A DNA stretch of 64,000 nt from Methyloterricola oryzae. Lineage in GTDB: Bacteria; Pseudomonadota; Gammaproteobacteria; Methylococcales; Methylococcaceae. Numbering within the stretch: position 1 is the stretch's first letter; the number at the start of each line of letters is the position of its first letter. The position numbers and the translations under genes are program-made. Of the stretch, positions 45,363 to 53,634 are shown piece by piece. Location: positions 806,001-870,000 of the forward strand of contig NZ_JYNS01000001.1 of the NCBI RefSeq assembly GCF_000934725.1, in the 5' to 3' direction. The notes under the pieces were generated by a model. The model was not told the DNA's origin, ran no database searches, and saw nothing but the letters and a program-made list of their open reading frames with translations.

Positions 45363-46915
45363 TGGTACACCCAGGTTTCGGTCAGAATTTCGCCGTTCAG
45401 TTTGAGCACCGCACGCAGTTCCACCGGATCCTTGTCCTTCTCAGGAGCTAGGTCGAAACTCAGCCGCCACGTGCCATCGATATCGTTCTTGTGCACCACG
45501 GTGTTGCTGATGCGACCCGAGGATGCGCTGACGTCCGCCTCGATCTTGGCCTGGTCACCGTACAATTTCAGCGCCGGGCTCCCGAAGTCCACCACGAACT
45601 TGCGGCTCTGCGGGTTCAGCGCGTCGCCGATGCTGGCGCCCACCCGGGTGGCGACCGGCTTGCCGAGCCCCGAAGCGCGCGGGTCTTCGCGGGAGAAGTG
45701 CAAGCGGTACTGGAACTGGTAGTCCTTGCCCTCGCCGGTAGCGATATCGGGCATCCAGAAGGCCACGATGTTGTCGTATTTCTCGGCGTCGCTGGGAATC
45801 TCGATCAGATAGATGGAACCGGGGCCCCAGTCGCCCAAGGCTTCCACCCAGGCGCTGGGCCGCTCGTGGTAGCGGGCCTCCAAATCCTGGTAATGGTCGT
45901 ATTGGCGGTCGCGGGTCATCAGGCCGAAGCCTGCCGGATTGTTGTCCTTGAACACGCTGATGCGCAGGTGCTTGGGATTGTTCAGCGGACGCCAGACCCA
46001 TTCGCCATTGCTGCGTCCCATGAGCAGGCCGTCGGAGTCGTGCACCTCGGGGCGGAAATCGTCCATGAAGCGGTCCGTATTCTCGCCGTGGTAGAACATG
46101 CTGGTCAGCGGCGCCATGCCGAGGCGCTCCACCGCCTTGCGGAAGAAGATATGGCTGCTGACCTCCATGGTCAGGTCCAGCCCGGGGTGGATGACGAAAC
46201 GGTAGGCTCCGGTGACGCTGCTGCTGTCAAGCAGGGCATGGACCACCAGGGTCGTGGCGTCCTTGGCCGGCTTCTCGATCCAGAACTCGCGGAAGATGGG
46301 GAACTCCTCGGCCTTGGGCAGGCCGGTGTCCACCGCCAGGCCGCGGGCCGATAATCCGTAGGCCTGGCCCAGGCCGACGGCGCGGAAATAGCTGGCGCCC
46401 AGGAAGACGGTGATCTCGTCGAACACGTCGTCCCGGCGTAGCGGGTAGTGAAAGCGCAGACCGGCGAAACCGAGGTCCGAGGGCGGCGTGCTGGGCAAGG
46501 TGTTCTTGCCGAAGTCGAACAGTTCCGGCGAATAGGCCAGCCGGGTGGCGACGCCCTGGTCGACCACGTTGATCTGGACCCGGTCCTTGAACATGAAACC
46601 ACGGTGAAACAACTGCAGACGGAAGGGCAAGCCCTCATCCTTCCACAGAGCCTTGTCCGGCTTGTAGCGAATGTCGCGGTATTGATCGTAATCGAGCAGG
46701 CCAAGAAACTCCGGCATGCCGCTGTCATCGCGCGCGTAGGGCTTGGCGGCCAGATCCCTGGCCCGCTGCTCCACATCGGCGAACTCGAAGGGCTTGGCGG
46801 CAGGGGCCGGCGTCGCCGCGGGCACTTCGGTGGCCTTGGCCCCCAGGGCTTCGGCGCCGGTCAGTCCGAGTAGCAGGGGTAACAGCAGCCAGATTAAGCG
46901 AATTCGTTTGCTCAC
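45347..46915 (-). CDS. opgG: Periplasmic glucan biosynthesis protein OpgG
   Basis: The 522-residue protein starts with a Sec signal (MSKRIRLIWLLLPLLLGL, cleavage after 'EALGA') and is the periplasmic partner of OpgH. The mature part begins 'FEFADVEQRARDLAAKPY' and contains 'YDQYRDIRYKPDKALW', 'DSDGLLMGRSNGEWVWRPLNNP' and 'DWGPGSIYLIEIPSDAEKYDNIVAFW', all OpgG features. Two GTG starts are possible: 46921 (AAGGA four bases upstream) and 46915. The second gives the more canonical signal peptide. OpgD at 2.5-4.0 kb is its Tat-exported paralog. Confidence 0.94.
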   Translation of the reverse strand: MSKRIRLIWLLLPLLLGLTGAEALGAKATEVPAATPAPAAKPFEFADVEQRARDLAAKPYARDDSGMPEFLGLLDYDQYRDIRYKPDKALWKDEGLPFRLQLFHRGFMFKDRVQINVVDQGVATRLAYSPELFDFGKNTLPSTPPSDLGFAGLRFHYPLRRDDVFDEITVFLGASYFRAVGLGQAYGLSARGLAVDTGLPKAEEFPIFREFWIEKPAKDATTLVVHALLDSSSVTGAYRFVIHPGLDLTMEVSSHIFFRKAVERLGMAPLTSMFYHGENTDRFMDDFRPEVHDSDGLLMGRSNGEWVWRPLNNPKHLRISVFKDNNPAGFGLMTRDRQYDHYQDLEARYHERPSAWVEALGDWGPGSIYLIEIPSDAEKYDNIVAFWMPDIATGEGKDYQFQYRLHFSREDPRASGLGKPVATRVGASIGDALNPQSRKFVVDFGSPALKLYGDQAKIEADVSASSGRISNTVVHKNDIDGTWRLSFDLAPEKDKDPVELRAVLKLNGEILTETWVYQWSAK

Positions 46916-46942
46916 AATCACGCGGTCCTTGGAAAGGATTGG

Positions 46943-46948
46943 ATTATA
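46943..46948 (-). promoter_or_regulatory. Predicted -10 box of the opgG-orf-opgH operon
   Basis: A perfect TATAAT lies on the minus strand about 22 bases before the opgG GTG at 46921. The -35 region is weak (TTCTAT at 17-base spacing). The expected start near 46936 would leave a leader of only about 15-21 bases containing AAGGA. Confidence 0.5.
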
Positions 46949-47298
46949 CGTTGCTGGGGGAGCCGATAGAACAAGCCCCTCAGGGAAGGCCGGCGATGGC
47001 GCGCTTCGGCGTGGCAGCCGCAGGGAACGCCAGGCGGGCCGGGTTCGCATCGGGTAGTCACGGTATGCTTGACACACCGAAGGTCTGCCCTGCCAGGAAA
47101 CCGGCCATCCCGCGCCCGGCCAGGTTCAGTTCCGGTTTCCGCCGACCGGGCACACAGACCCGTTCCCGCCCAATTGCCTTGTAAAAATAATGTGATTTGG
47201 ACCTTAGTATACAATGGACGCCCGACTTCCTGTATTGTCGGCCAAAGCCGACAACCTGCCGGAGGGCGGGCTGCAGAACCTGTTCGGGAACGCCCGCC
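46949..47298. other. Divergent intergenic region between opgG and sixA
   Basis: About 350 bases with no supported gene. An A/T-rich patch near 47179-47213 (TTGTAA... TATACA) could hold a promoter for sixA, but the spacing of these boxes is wrong for a standard sigma-70 site. No other element was recognised. Confidence 0.35.
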
Positions 47299-47805
47299 AT
47301 GAAGACGCTAATACTGATACGCCACGCCAAATCCAGCTGGAAAGACACCAGCCTGCGCGACCGCGAGCGACCACTGAACAAACGCGGCAAGCGAGACGCC
47401 CCGGTCATGGGGAGACAGTTAAGCGACGCGGCGCTGCTCCCGGATTTGATCGTGTCGAGTCCCGCCGTACGCGCCATTAAAACCGCACGCAAGATCGCGA
47501 AGGCCGTAGGCCACGATCGAAACCGGATCACGATACGGGAAGAAGTCTACATGGGCGGCGTCGACAGCCTGCTCGCCCTGATTCAAGGCCTGGACGAGCA
47601 GGCCACGCGGGTCTACCTGGTGGGACATAACCCGGATCTCACCGATCTGGCTATAAGGTTGACCGACGCAGGCCTGGCCGACATCCCCACCTGCGGCATC
47701 GCCGTGCTGGAGTTTCCCTGCGCAAGCTGGCGCGAATGCACCGCAACGCAGGGACGCCTGGCTCTGTTGCTCAGGCCGGAACGCGAGAGCCGCCCGCCGG
47801 CCTGA
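47299..47805 (+). CDS. sixA: Phosphohistidine phosphatase SixA
   Basis: The 168-residue histidine-phosphatase family protein has the catalytic 'LIRHAKSSWKD' at residues ~5-15 and the second His in 'VYLVGHNPDLTDLA' near residue 113. The short length and absence of extra domains match SixA, which removes phosphate from histidine phosphotransfer domains or nitrogen-PTS proteins. The ATG at 47299 is chosen because the RHA motif must be close to the N-terminus. Its stop codon lies at the edge of the repeat at 47805-47947. Confidence 0.88.
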   Translation: MKTLILIRHAKSSWKDTSLRDRERPLNKRGKRDAPVMGRQLSDAALLPDLIVSSPAVRAIKTARKIAKAVGHDRNRITIREEVYMGGVDSLLALIQGLDEQATRVYLVGHNPDLTDLAIRLTDAGLADIPTCGIAVLEFPCASWRECTATQGRLALLLRPERESRPPA

Positions 47806-47947
47806 GAGCTTGTGAAAAAATCTAGGGCGCGTCCCGATTGCTGCGTCGCGCGGCGCTCGGTTTCCTCATGCACCCCATGTACAAAGCGGTTCCTGTGCTC
47901 CGGGCCCCTTGCCCTTGGGCCGCTCGTTACGATTTTTCACAGCCTCT
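47805..47947. repeat. Palindrome-ended repeat element (REP/MITE-like)
   Basis: A 143-base stretch is bounded by imperfect inverted ends: AGAGCTTGTGAAAAAATC at 47805-47822 and GATTTTTCACAGCCTCT at 47931-47947 (reverse complement AGAGGCTGTGAAAAATC). It exactly fills the space between the convergent genes sixA and minE, starting at the last base of the sixA stop codon. The interior is GC-rich and carries no gene. Elements of this style are usually dispersed genomic repeats; no second copy was found in the window. Confidence 0.55.
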
Positions 47948-47951
47948 GCGC

Positions 47952-48233
47952 TCAGACGCGCCGGGCGCGCTTGGGTTCGCCGCCCTCCTCGGGCAGCACG
48001 ATATTCAGTTCCAGAATCTCGCGGTTTTCGTCCTGCTCCATGGTCACGGAAATGGCGTCGGACTCCACGTTGACATACTTGCGAATGACCTCCAGCAATT
48101 CCTTCTGCAGCATGGGCAGGTAATCCGGCTTGCTGCGCTCGGCCCGTTCGTGCGCCACCAGAATCTGCAGGCGCTCCTTCGCGATGGCGGCGGTCGGCTG
48201 GCGGGTGCCGCGGAAATAGTCGAGTAGTCCCAT
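47952..48233 (-). CDS. minE: Cell division topological specificity factor MinE
   Basis: The 93-residue protein starts 'MGLLDYFRG' (membrane-targeting amphipathic helix), followed by '[16 protein letters not shown]' (the anti-MinCD helix/strand) and a dimerisation domain ending '[10 protein letters not shown]'. It drives MinD oscillation that places the division septum at mid-cell. The ATG at 48233 is chosen as the conserved family start; it directly abuts the minD stop region (minD ends at 48235). Confidence 0.96.
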   Translation of the reverse strand: MGLLDYFRGTRQPTAAIAKERLQILVAHERAERSKPDYLPMLQKELLEVIRKYVNVESDAISVTMEQDENREILELNIVLPEEGGEPKRARRV

Positions 48234-48234
48234 G

Positions 48235-49044
48235 TCAACCTCCGAACAGGCGGGCGAGGAAACCCTTCTTCTCTCCATTGACGAAGCGGTGCGGCACTTC
48301 GTCGCCCAGGTAGCGCTTCACCACGTCGCGATATGCCTGGCCGGCATCGCTCTTGTCGTCCAGGATCACCGGCGCGCCGGAGTTGGAGGCTGTCAGCACG
48401 GCCTTGGACTCGGGGATCACCCCCAGCAGATGCAGCGACAGGATCTCCTGTACATCGTCCACGCTGAGCATTTCCCCGAGCTTCACACGTTGCGGCGAGT
48501 AGCGGGTCAGCAAAAGATATTCCTTGATCGGCTCGGCACCGGTCTCGGCCCGCCGCGACTTGCTGGCCAGAATACCCAGCATGCGGTCGGAGTCGCGCAC
48601 CGAAGACACTTCCGGGTTGGTCACGACGATGGCGTCATCGGCGAAATACATGGCCAGGGTGGCGCCGCGCTCGATGCCGGCGGGCGAGTCGCAGACGATG
48701 TAATCGTAGGTCTGGGAAAGCTCGTCCAGTACCTTGCCCACGCCCTCCACGGTGAGGGAGTCCTTGTCGCGGGTCTGTGAGGCGGGCAGGATGAACAGAT
48801 TCTCGGAACGCTTGTCCTTGATCAGCGCCTGGTTCAGGGTGGCCTCGCCGTTGATGACATTGACGAAGTCGTAAACCACCCGTCGCTCGCAGCCCATGAT
48901 CAGGTCCAGGTTGCGCAGGCCCACGTCGAAGTCGATCACCGCCGTGCGATGCCCCGACTGTGCCAGCCCCATGGCGATGGCGGCGCTGGTGGTGGTTTTG
49001 CCCACGCCTCCCTTGCCAGACGTTACTACGATGATGCGTGCCAA
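48235..49044 (-). CDS. minD: Septum site-determining ATPase MinD
   Basis: The deviant Walker A motif '[14 protein letters not shown]' lies near residue 10. '[20 protein letters not shown]' and '[12 protein letters not shown]' follow. The C-terminal '[12 protein letters not shown]' is the amphipathic membrane-targeting helix. A TTG at 49044, preceded by GGAGGGC, gives the family N-terminus 'ARIIVVTSG' (269 residues); an upstream TTG at 49059 would add five residues. It recruits MinC to the membrane and is released by MinE. Confidence 0.96.
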   Translation of the reverse strand: MARIIVVTSGKGGVGKTTTSAAIAMGLAQSGHRTAVIDFDVGLRNLDLIMGCERRVVYDFVNVINGEATLNQALIKDKRSENLFILPASQTRDKDSLTVEGVGKVLDELSQTYDYIVCDSPAGIERGATLAMYFADDAIVVTNPEVSSVRDSDRMLGILASKSRRAETGAEPIKEYLLLTRYSPQRVKLGEMLSVDDVQEILSLHLLGVIPESKAVLTASNSGAPVILDDKSDAGQAYRDVVKRYLGDEVPHRFVNGEKKGFLARLFGG

Positions 49045-49069
49045 ATTCTTGCCCTCCAAGGTTGATGAA

Positions 49070-49807
49070 TCAGAGATCTTCGATGATCAGGGAATTGTCG
49101 CGGAAATAGATCTGCACGGGCTTGTTGCGGACCGAGTCGTCCAGATGCTCGCTGATCTTGTAGTGGCCGCCGATGGCGATCAGCTCGGCATCCAGGTCCA
49201 TGCAGAAGATGCGCGCCTCCAGGTTGCCCTGGACACCGGCCAGGGCCCGTCCCCGCAGCGCGTTGTAGACGTGGATATTGCCGTCGGCCATGATTTCGGC
49301 ACCGGCGCTGACCGGCGCCAGCACCACCAGGTCGCCGCCCGGCGCGTAGATTCGCTGCCCCGAGCGCACCGGCTGTTCGATCAGCTTGCCTGGCAGGCTG
49401 CCGGGTGCCGGCGCGGGAGGCGCCTTGGGCGCTGGCGCTGGCTTGGGCGCGGGATGGGCGTGGTCGGTCTTCGTATCCGCCAGCACCGCCAGCTCCGCCT
49501 CCTGGGCCGCCCCCTGAAGCGCCGGACCGCCCCCGCGCACGCCCACCGGAACCAGTCCGCAGGTCCTGAGCGCCTGCACCAGCTGCAGAAAATCCGGGAT
49601 CTCGCCTTCCGGAGGAAGCTCGTGGAGATCGATGGCCACCGGCGCATGCCGGAAGAACTCGGGTGCCTGGCGCACCTTGGCGCCGAGTTGCACGGCGACC
49701 GCCGCCACGTCGCAGCTCAACAGCTTGAGCACGGGCAGACTGATGGAACCGCCCTTGATCTCGAAAAGCGGTCCAGACGCTTCAGGGCCGGGAGGGGCTG
49801 CGCTCAT
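49070..49807 (-). CDS. minC: Septum site-determining inhibitor MinC
   Basis: The 245-residue FtsZ-polymerisation inhibitor has an N-terminal domain ('FEIKGGSISLPVLKL'), a proline/alanine-rich linker (residues ~120-145) and a right-handed beta-helix C-terminal domain ('QRIYAPGGDLVVLAPVSAGAEIMADGNIHVYNALRGRALAG', read in short repeats). It is the first gene of minC-minD-minE. Confidence 0.95.
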   Translation of the reverse strand: MSAAPPGPEASGPLFEIKGGSISLPVLKLLSCDVAAVAVQLGAKVRQAPEFFRHAPVAIDLHELPPEGEIPDFLQLVQALRTCGLVPVGVRGGGPALQGAAQEAELAVLADTKTDHAHPAPKPAPAPKAPPAPAPGSLPGKLIEQPVRSGQRIYAPGGDLVVLAPVSAGAEIMADGNIHVYNALRGRALAGVQGNLEARIFCMDLDAELIAIGGHYKISEHLDDSVRNKPVQIYFRDNSLIIEDL

Positions 49808-49898
49808 TCAGGGATTCTCCTTCCAGTGGTGCAGTGATTTTCCGTATCGCGCCGGGGCGGCGTAGCCCTCTCCGGCCGGCCGGCGCCACGCGCCGGGC

Positions 49899-50519
49899 TC
49901 ATTGCCCCTTGCGCAGGTGCAGCATGGTGAACAGTCCCAGCGGCGGCAAGCTGCGGCGTTCGACCTCGTGCAGGGAGGTGTGTGCGAGAATCTCCTGCAG
50001 CGCCATGTCGGGCCGCCAGCCCAGCTTGCTGGAGAGGGGCGCCAGCATGGATTCGAAGCGCCGGCGAAATCCGCGCTCGGCCACGAAGTGGTTAACGATG
50101 ATGACGTCGCCACCGGGCTTGCACACCCGCTCGATCTCCTTGATGACCTTCTCGGGCTCCGGCACCACGGACATGACGTAGGCCGCCACCACGGCATCGA
50201 AATGCTCGTCCGGGTAGTGCAACTTGCGGGCATCCATGATCTCGAGTTGCGTCACGTGCCCGAGCCGTTTGGTGCGCACGCGCCGGTGGGCACGCTCCAG
50301 CATGTGCGGCGAAATATCGATGCCGTGCACCTGATGTTCACGGCGGTAGAAGGAGAGACTGATGCCCGTGCCGACCCCCACCTCGAGGATCTTGCCGGGC
50401 TGCTTGTTGGTCAACCCGGCGGCCAGGGAGCGTCCCCGGAAACTGAGCAACCAGCCAAAGGTATGGTCATAGACCGGCGCATAACGTGCATACGACTTCA
50501 AAATAGCTTCGATCTGCAT
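49899..50519 (-). CDS. SAM-dependent methyltransferase, PmtA-like
   Basis: The 206-residue class I methyltransferase has motif I 'ILEVGVGTGISLSFY' near residue 42, an acidic 'VHGIDISPHMLERA' near 65, and 'FDAVVAAYVMSVVPEPEKVIKEI' near 110. The opening 'SYARYAPVYDHTFGWLLSFRGR' and the length resemble phosphatidylethanolamine N-methyltransferases of the Rhodobacter PmtA type, which make phosphatidylcholine. Generic small-molecule methyltransferases share these features, so the substrate is only suggested. The ATG at 50519 has AGGA upstream. Confidence 0.78.
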   Translation of the reverse strand: MQIEAILKSYARYAPVYDHTFGWLLSFRGRSLAAGLTNKQPGKILEVGVGTGISLSFYRREHQVHGIDISPHMLERAHRRVRTKRLGHVTQLEIMDARKLHYPDEHFDAVVAAYVMSVVPEPEKVIKEIERVCKPGGDVIIVNHFVAERGFRRRFESMLAPLSSKLGWRPDMALQEILAHTSLHEVERRSLPPLGLFTMLHLRKGQ

Positions 50520-50801
50520 TGATTCCTGTCTCTCTTGGGGAAGACTTGCCGCCGCGGACCCGCGTCTGTCGGCTTCGCAACCGCCCCGGAGGGCAGACAA
50601 GCCGCAGGAGTTCGCTTCGCGACCTGCGCGGGAACGGGTCGCTCCCTTGGTACACTTAGGGGATTATACCGTGCTGGTCCGCGTCAAAGACAGTCGCCCG
50701 ATAGCGCTGCTCGGATAGCTCTGTTCCGCATGCTTCAATCTGGATTAAAATGCTGTTGCCGGCTCGGCTGGCCCCTTCAGCAACAACGATTTGAGTGCGG
50801 T

Positions 50802-51047
50802 ATGAGCAAGTTCCTCGAAGTCCGGCTGTCACAGACCCCCGACGTGTTCCTTCCCCGAGCCAAGGAAACGGCCAGAGCCAACGGCGTGCACTTGACCGGC
50901 GACCACGAGACCGGACACTTCAATGGACGCGGGATCGAGGGAGCCTACCGCATCGATGGCGACACCCTGGCCATCCACATCCGGAAGAAGCCCTTGATCA
51001 TGCCGTGGACGATGATCGAAGCGGCGGTGCGCAGCTTCTTCGCCTGA
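50802..51047 (+). CDS. Small conserved-looking protein of unknown function
   Basis: The 81-residue product has no signal peptide or membrane segment. It has an alpha-beta-beta-beta-alpha pattern: 'LPRAKETARANGV', 'GHFNGRGIEGAYRIDGDTLAIHIRKKP', then a helix 'TMIEAAVRSFF'. The pattern recalls the small polyhydroxyalkanoate-granule/putative START-like proteins, but the match is weak. A -10-like TAAAAT at 50746-50751 could drive it. Codon use looks normal for the region. Confidence 0.55.
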   Translation: MSKFLEVRLSQTPDVFLPRAKETARANGVHLTGDHETGHFNGRGIEGAYRIDGDTLAIHIRKKPLIMPWTMIEAAVRSFFA

Positions 51048-51052
51048 GCGGC

Positions 51053-51334
51053 TCAAGGCCGGTCGCTGTGGCCGAGGGGCTTGTCGGGAGCGATGGCGTC
51101 CCGGACGCGCTGCTTGAGTTCCTTGGCTTCCGGGAAGCGTCCCTCCTGCTTGCGCGACCACAGGGACAGGCTGCCACAACGAATTTCAAATACCCCTCCG
51201 GTGCCCGGAACCAGGGCCACACCTCCCAATTCCTGCTCAAAAGTGGTTAGCAGCTCCTGGGCCAGCCAGGCCGCCCGCAGCAGCCAGCGGCATTGGGTGC
51301 AGTATTCGATTTCGATGCGGGGCATGTCAGTCAT
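51053..51334 (-). CDS. SelT/SelW/SelH family thioredoxin-like protein
   Basis: The 93-residue protein has the redox motif C-T-Q-C near residue 12 ('IEYCTQCRWLLRAAWLAQELL') and the family strand-turn 'VALVPGTGGVFEIRCGSLSLWSRK' near 40-63. Members of the Rdx family carry CXXC or CXXU and act as small redox proteins of unknown partner; here both positions are Cys. A later ATG at 51325 is an alternative start. Confidence 0.9.
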   Translation of the reverse strand: MTDMPRIEIEYCTQCRWLLRAAWLAQELLTTFEQELGGVALVPGTGGVFEIRCGSLSLWSRKQEGRFPEAKELKQRVRDAIAPDKPLGHSDRP

Positions 51335-51364
51335 GCGGGGTCGCGGCGCAGGTGAGATGGTCTG

Positions 51365-52171
51365 CTAGGCGCTCAGGGCCAGCCACAGCATTCTGCCGCC
51401 GATGACGAGGATTGCCAAGGCAAACAGTTTTTTGAGGTGTCCGGTGGGCAGCCGGTGGGCCAGGCGCGCACCCAGCGGTGCCAGCAGCACCGAACTGACG
51501 ACGATTCCGGCCAGGGCCGGCAGATACACGTAACCCAGGCTGCCCGCGGGCAGGGCCGGCTGCTGCCAGCCGAGCAGGATGTAGCTCGCCGAGCCCGCCA
51601 CGGCGATGGGAAAACCACAGGCACTGGAGGTGGCCACTGCCTCGCGCATGTTGAAGCCCAGACGGGCGAACAGGGGCACGCTCAAGGTGCCGCCGCCGAT
51701 GCCTACAATGGCCGAAAGCATGCCGATCGCCGCCCCCGCGACCGTCATCCGCAAAACCCCGAGACGCCAGGGGGGCACCGCGCCGCCATCGTTCGTTACC
51801 AGCATGCGTGTGGCCACGGCCAGCAGGAACAGGGCGAAACTGAGTTTGAGCACGATCACCGGCAGATGGTCGGCCAGCACCGAACCGAGCACCGTGCCGG
51901 CCAGGATGCCGGGCGCAATGCGCATCGCCAGAGGCCAGCGCACGGCGCCGCGGCGGTGGTGAGCGTATACCGACGAGATCGAGGTCACCACGATGGTGGC
52001 CAGCGACGTGGCGATCGCGGTGATCGGGATCAGATCGCCCGGAAACCCTTCGCGCGCCAGTTGCCACATCAGGAACGGCACGATCACGATGCCGCCGCCG
52101 ATCCCGAAAAGGCCCGACAAGAGGCCTGCCAGGCAGCCGAAGCCGAGATAGAGCACGAGGGTTTGCAGCAT
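51365..52171 (-). CDS. Sulfite exporter TauE/SafE family permease
   Basis: The 268-residue membrane protein has about eight helices. Duplicated family motifs are 'GLLSGLFGIGGGIVIVPFL' near residue 18 and 'GMLSAIVGIGGGTLSVPLF' near 152. Such permeases move anions such as sulfite, sulfoacetate or related organosulfur compounds. Substrate is not known here. It is divergent from cca. Confidence 0.92.
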   Translation of the reverse strand: MLQTLVLYLGFGCLAGLLSGLFGIGGGIVIVPFLMWQLAREGFPGDLIPITAIATSLATIVVTSISSVYAHHRRGAVRWPLAMRIAPGILAGTVLGSVLADHLPVIVLKLSFALFLLAVATRMLVTNDGGAVPPWRLGVLRMTVAGAAIGMLSAIVGIGGGTLSVPLFARLGFNMREAVATSSACGFPIAVAGSASYILLGWQQPALPAGSLGYVYLPALAGIVVSSVLLAPLGARLAHRLPTGHLKKLFALAILVIGGRMLWLALSA

Positions 52172-52248
52172 GACGAAAGACTTTGGGCACCGCGGCGCGT
52201 CACGGCGCCTTCACGGTAATTGAAAGCAGCGGGCGTTTCAACGAAGCC

Positions 52249-53484
52249 ATGCAGATATTTCTTGTGGGCGGGGCGGTACGCGACCGATTGCTCGGCTTGC
52301 CGGTCAAGGAGCGCGATTGGGTGGTGGTCGGGTCCACGCCCGAGCAGATGCAGCAACTGGGGTATCGCTCGGTGGGTCGCGATTTCCCGGTTTTCCTCCA
52401 TCCCGAAACCCGCGAGGAGTATGCCTTGGCGCGCACCGAGCGCAAGACCGCCCCGGGTTACCGCGGCTTCGACGTGGATGCCCTGCCGGCGGTGACCCTG
52501 GAGCAGGACCTGATGCGCCGCGACCTGACCATCAACGCCATGGCGCTGGATTCGGAGGACGCGATCATCGACCCCTACGGCGGCCAGCGCGACCTGGAGC
52601 AACGGCTGTTGCGGCACGTCTCGCCCGCCTTCGCCGAAGACCCGGTGCGGGTCCTGCGCGTGGCGCGTTTCGCGGCGCGCTATGCCCACCTGGGTTTCAG
52701 CGTCGCGCATGAAACCCTTGAACTGATGCGCGCCATGGCCGAATCGGGCGAAGTCGATGCCCTGGTGGCGGAACGGGTTTGGGCTGAACTGGTCAAGGCG
52801 CTGGGCGAACGCACGCCGACCGCTTTTTTTGAGGTACTGCGGGAGGCCGGCGCGATGCCGCATTTGTTTCCGGAACTGGAGGCCTTGTTCGGCGTGCCGC
52901 AGCCGCCGGGGCCGCACCCTGAGATCGACACCGGCGTCCACACCCTGCTGGTGCTGGAGCAGGCAACCCGGCTCAGCCCCTCCCCCCGCGTCCGTTTCGC
53001 CGCCCTGGTGCACGACCTGGGCAAGGCGCTGACGCCGCCCGAGTCCTGGCCCCGCCACCACGGCCACGAGAAGCGCGGCCTGGCGCCCCTCGATGCCCTC
53101 TGCGAGCGCCTCAAGGCACCCAAGGACTACCGGCGACTGGCCAGCCAGGTCATGCAGTATCACGGCCTGTGCCACCGCGCCCTGGAGCTTCGGCCTTCCA
53201 CCCTGGTGGACCTGCTGCAGCGCCTCAATGCCCTCCGCCCCCAGCACGATTTGGAGGCCTTCCTCTGTGCCTGCGAGGCCGACGCTCGCGGTCGGACCGG
53301 CCTGGAGGCGCGTGAATATCCGCAGGCGGACCACCTGCGACGGGCGCGCGAGGCGGCCCTGAGCGTCGACGCGGAACCCTTCCTGCGCCAGGGCCTGAGC
53401 GGAACGGCACTGGGTCAGGCGATGCGGGAAGCGCGCATCCACGCGGTGCGCAGCCAGGTTTGCAGGGCCGGAAGCGGCCCTTGA
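52249..53484 (+). CDS. cca: Multifunctional CCA tRNA nucleotidyltransferase
   Basis: The 411-residue enzyme adds or repairs the 3' CCA of tRNAs. The nucleotidyltransferase head has '[25 protein letters not shown]', 'ALARTERKT' and '[12 protein letters not shown]'. A tail HD phosphohydrolase domain has '[10 protein letters not shown]' and 'HHGHEKRG', typical of the long gammaproteobacterial form (E. coli 412 residues). The ATG at 52249 is chosen as the conserved family start. Confidence 0.97.
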   Translation: MQIFLVGGAVRDRLLGLPVKERDWVVVGSTPEQMQQLGYRSVGRDFPVFLHPETREEYALARTERKTAPGYRGFDVDALPAVTLEQDLMRRDLTINAMALDSEDAIIDPYGGQRDLEQRLLRHVSPAFAEDPVRVLRVARFAARYAHLGFSVAHETLELMRAMAESGEVDALVAERVWAELVKALGERTPTAFFEVLREAGAMPHLFPELEALFGVPQPPGPHPEIDTGVHTLLVLEQATRLSPSPRVRFAALVHDLGKALTPPESWPRHHGHEKRGLAPLDALCERLKAPKDYRRLASQVMQYHGLCHRALELRPSTLVDLLQRLNALRPQHDLEAFLCACEADARGRTGLEAREYPQADHLRRAREAALSVDAEPFLRQGLSGTALGQAMREARIHAVRSQVCRAGSGP

Positions 53485-53634
53485 ACACGCATCCGGCTGG
53501 CCGGGGCCCGCTATGGGATTGCGCCCAGACGCGGTATCATTCCCGCGCGGAAGCAGCAGCCCGCCTGGGTTGACTCGATCCAGTACGCGCTGCGCCCCAT
53601 CATCCAATAATCGAGAAAAACCGAAGAGGAAGCC

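Noticed and set aside
52084-53607. Minus-strand frame (507 codons) opposite cca
   Set aside because: cca is certain on the plus strand, and the antisense product resembles no family.
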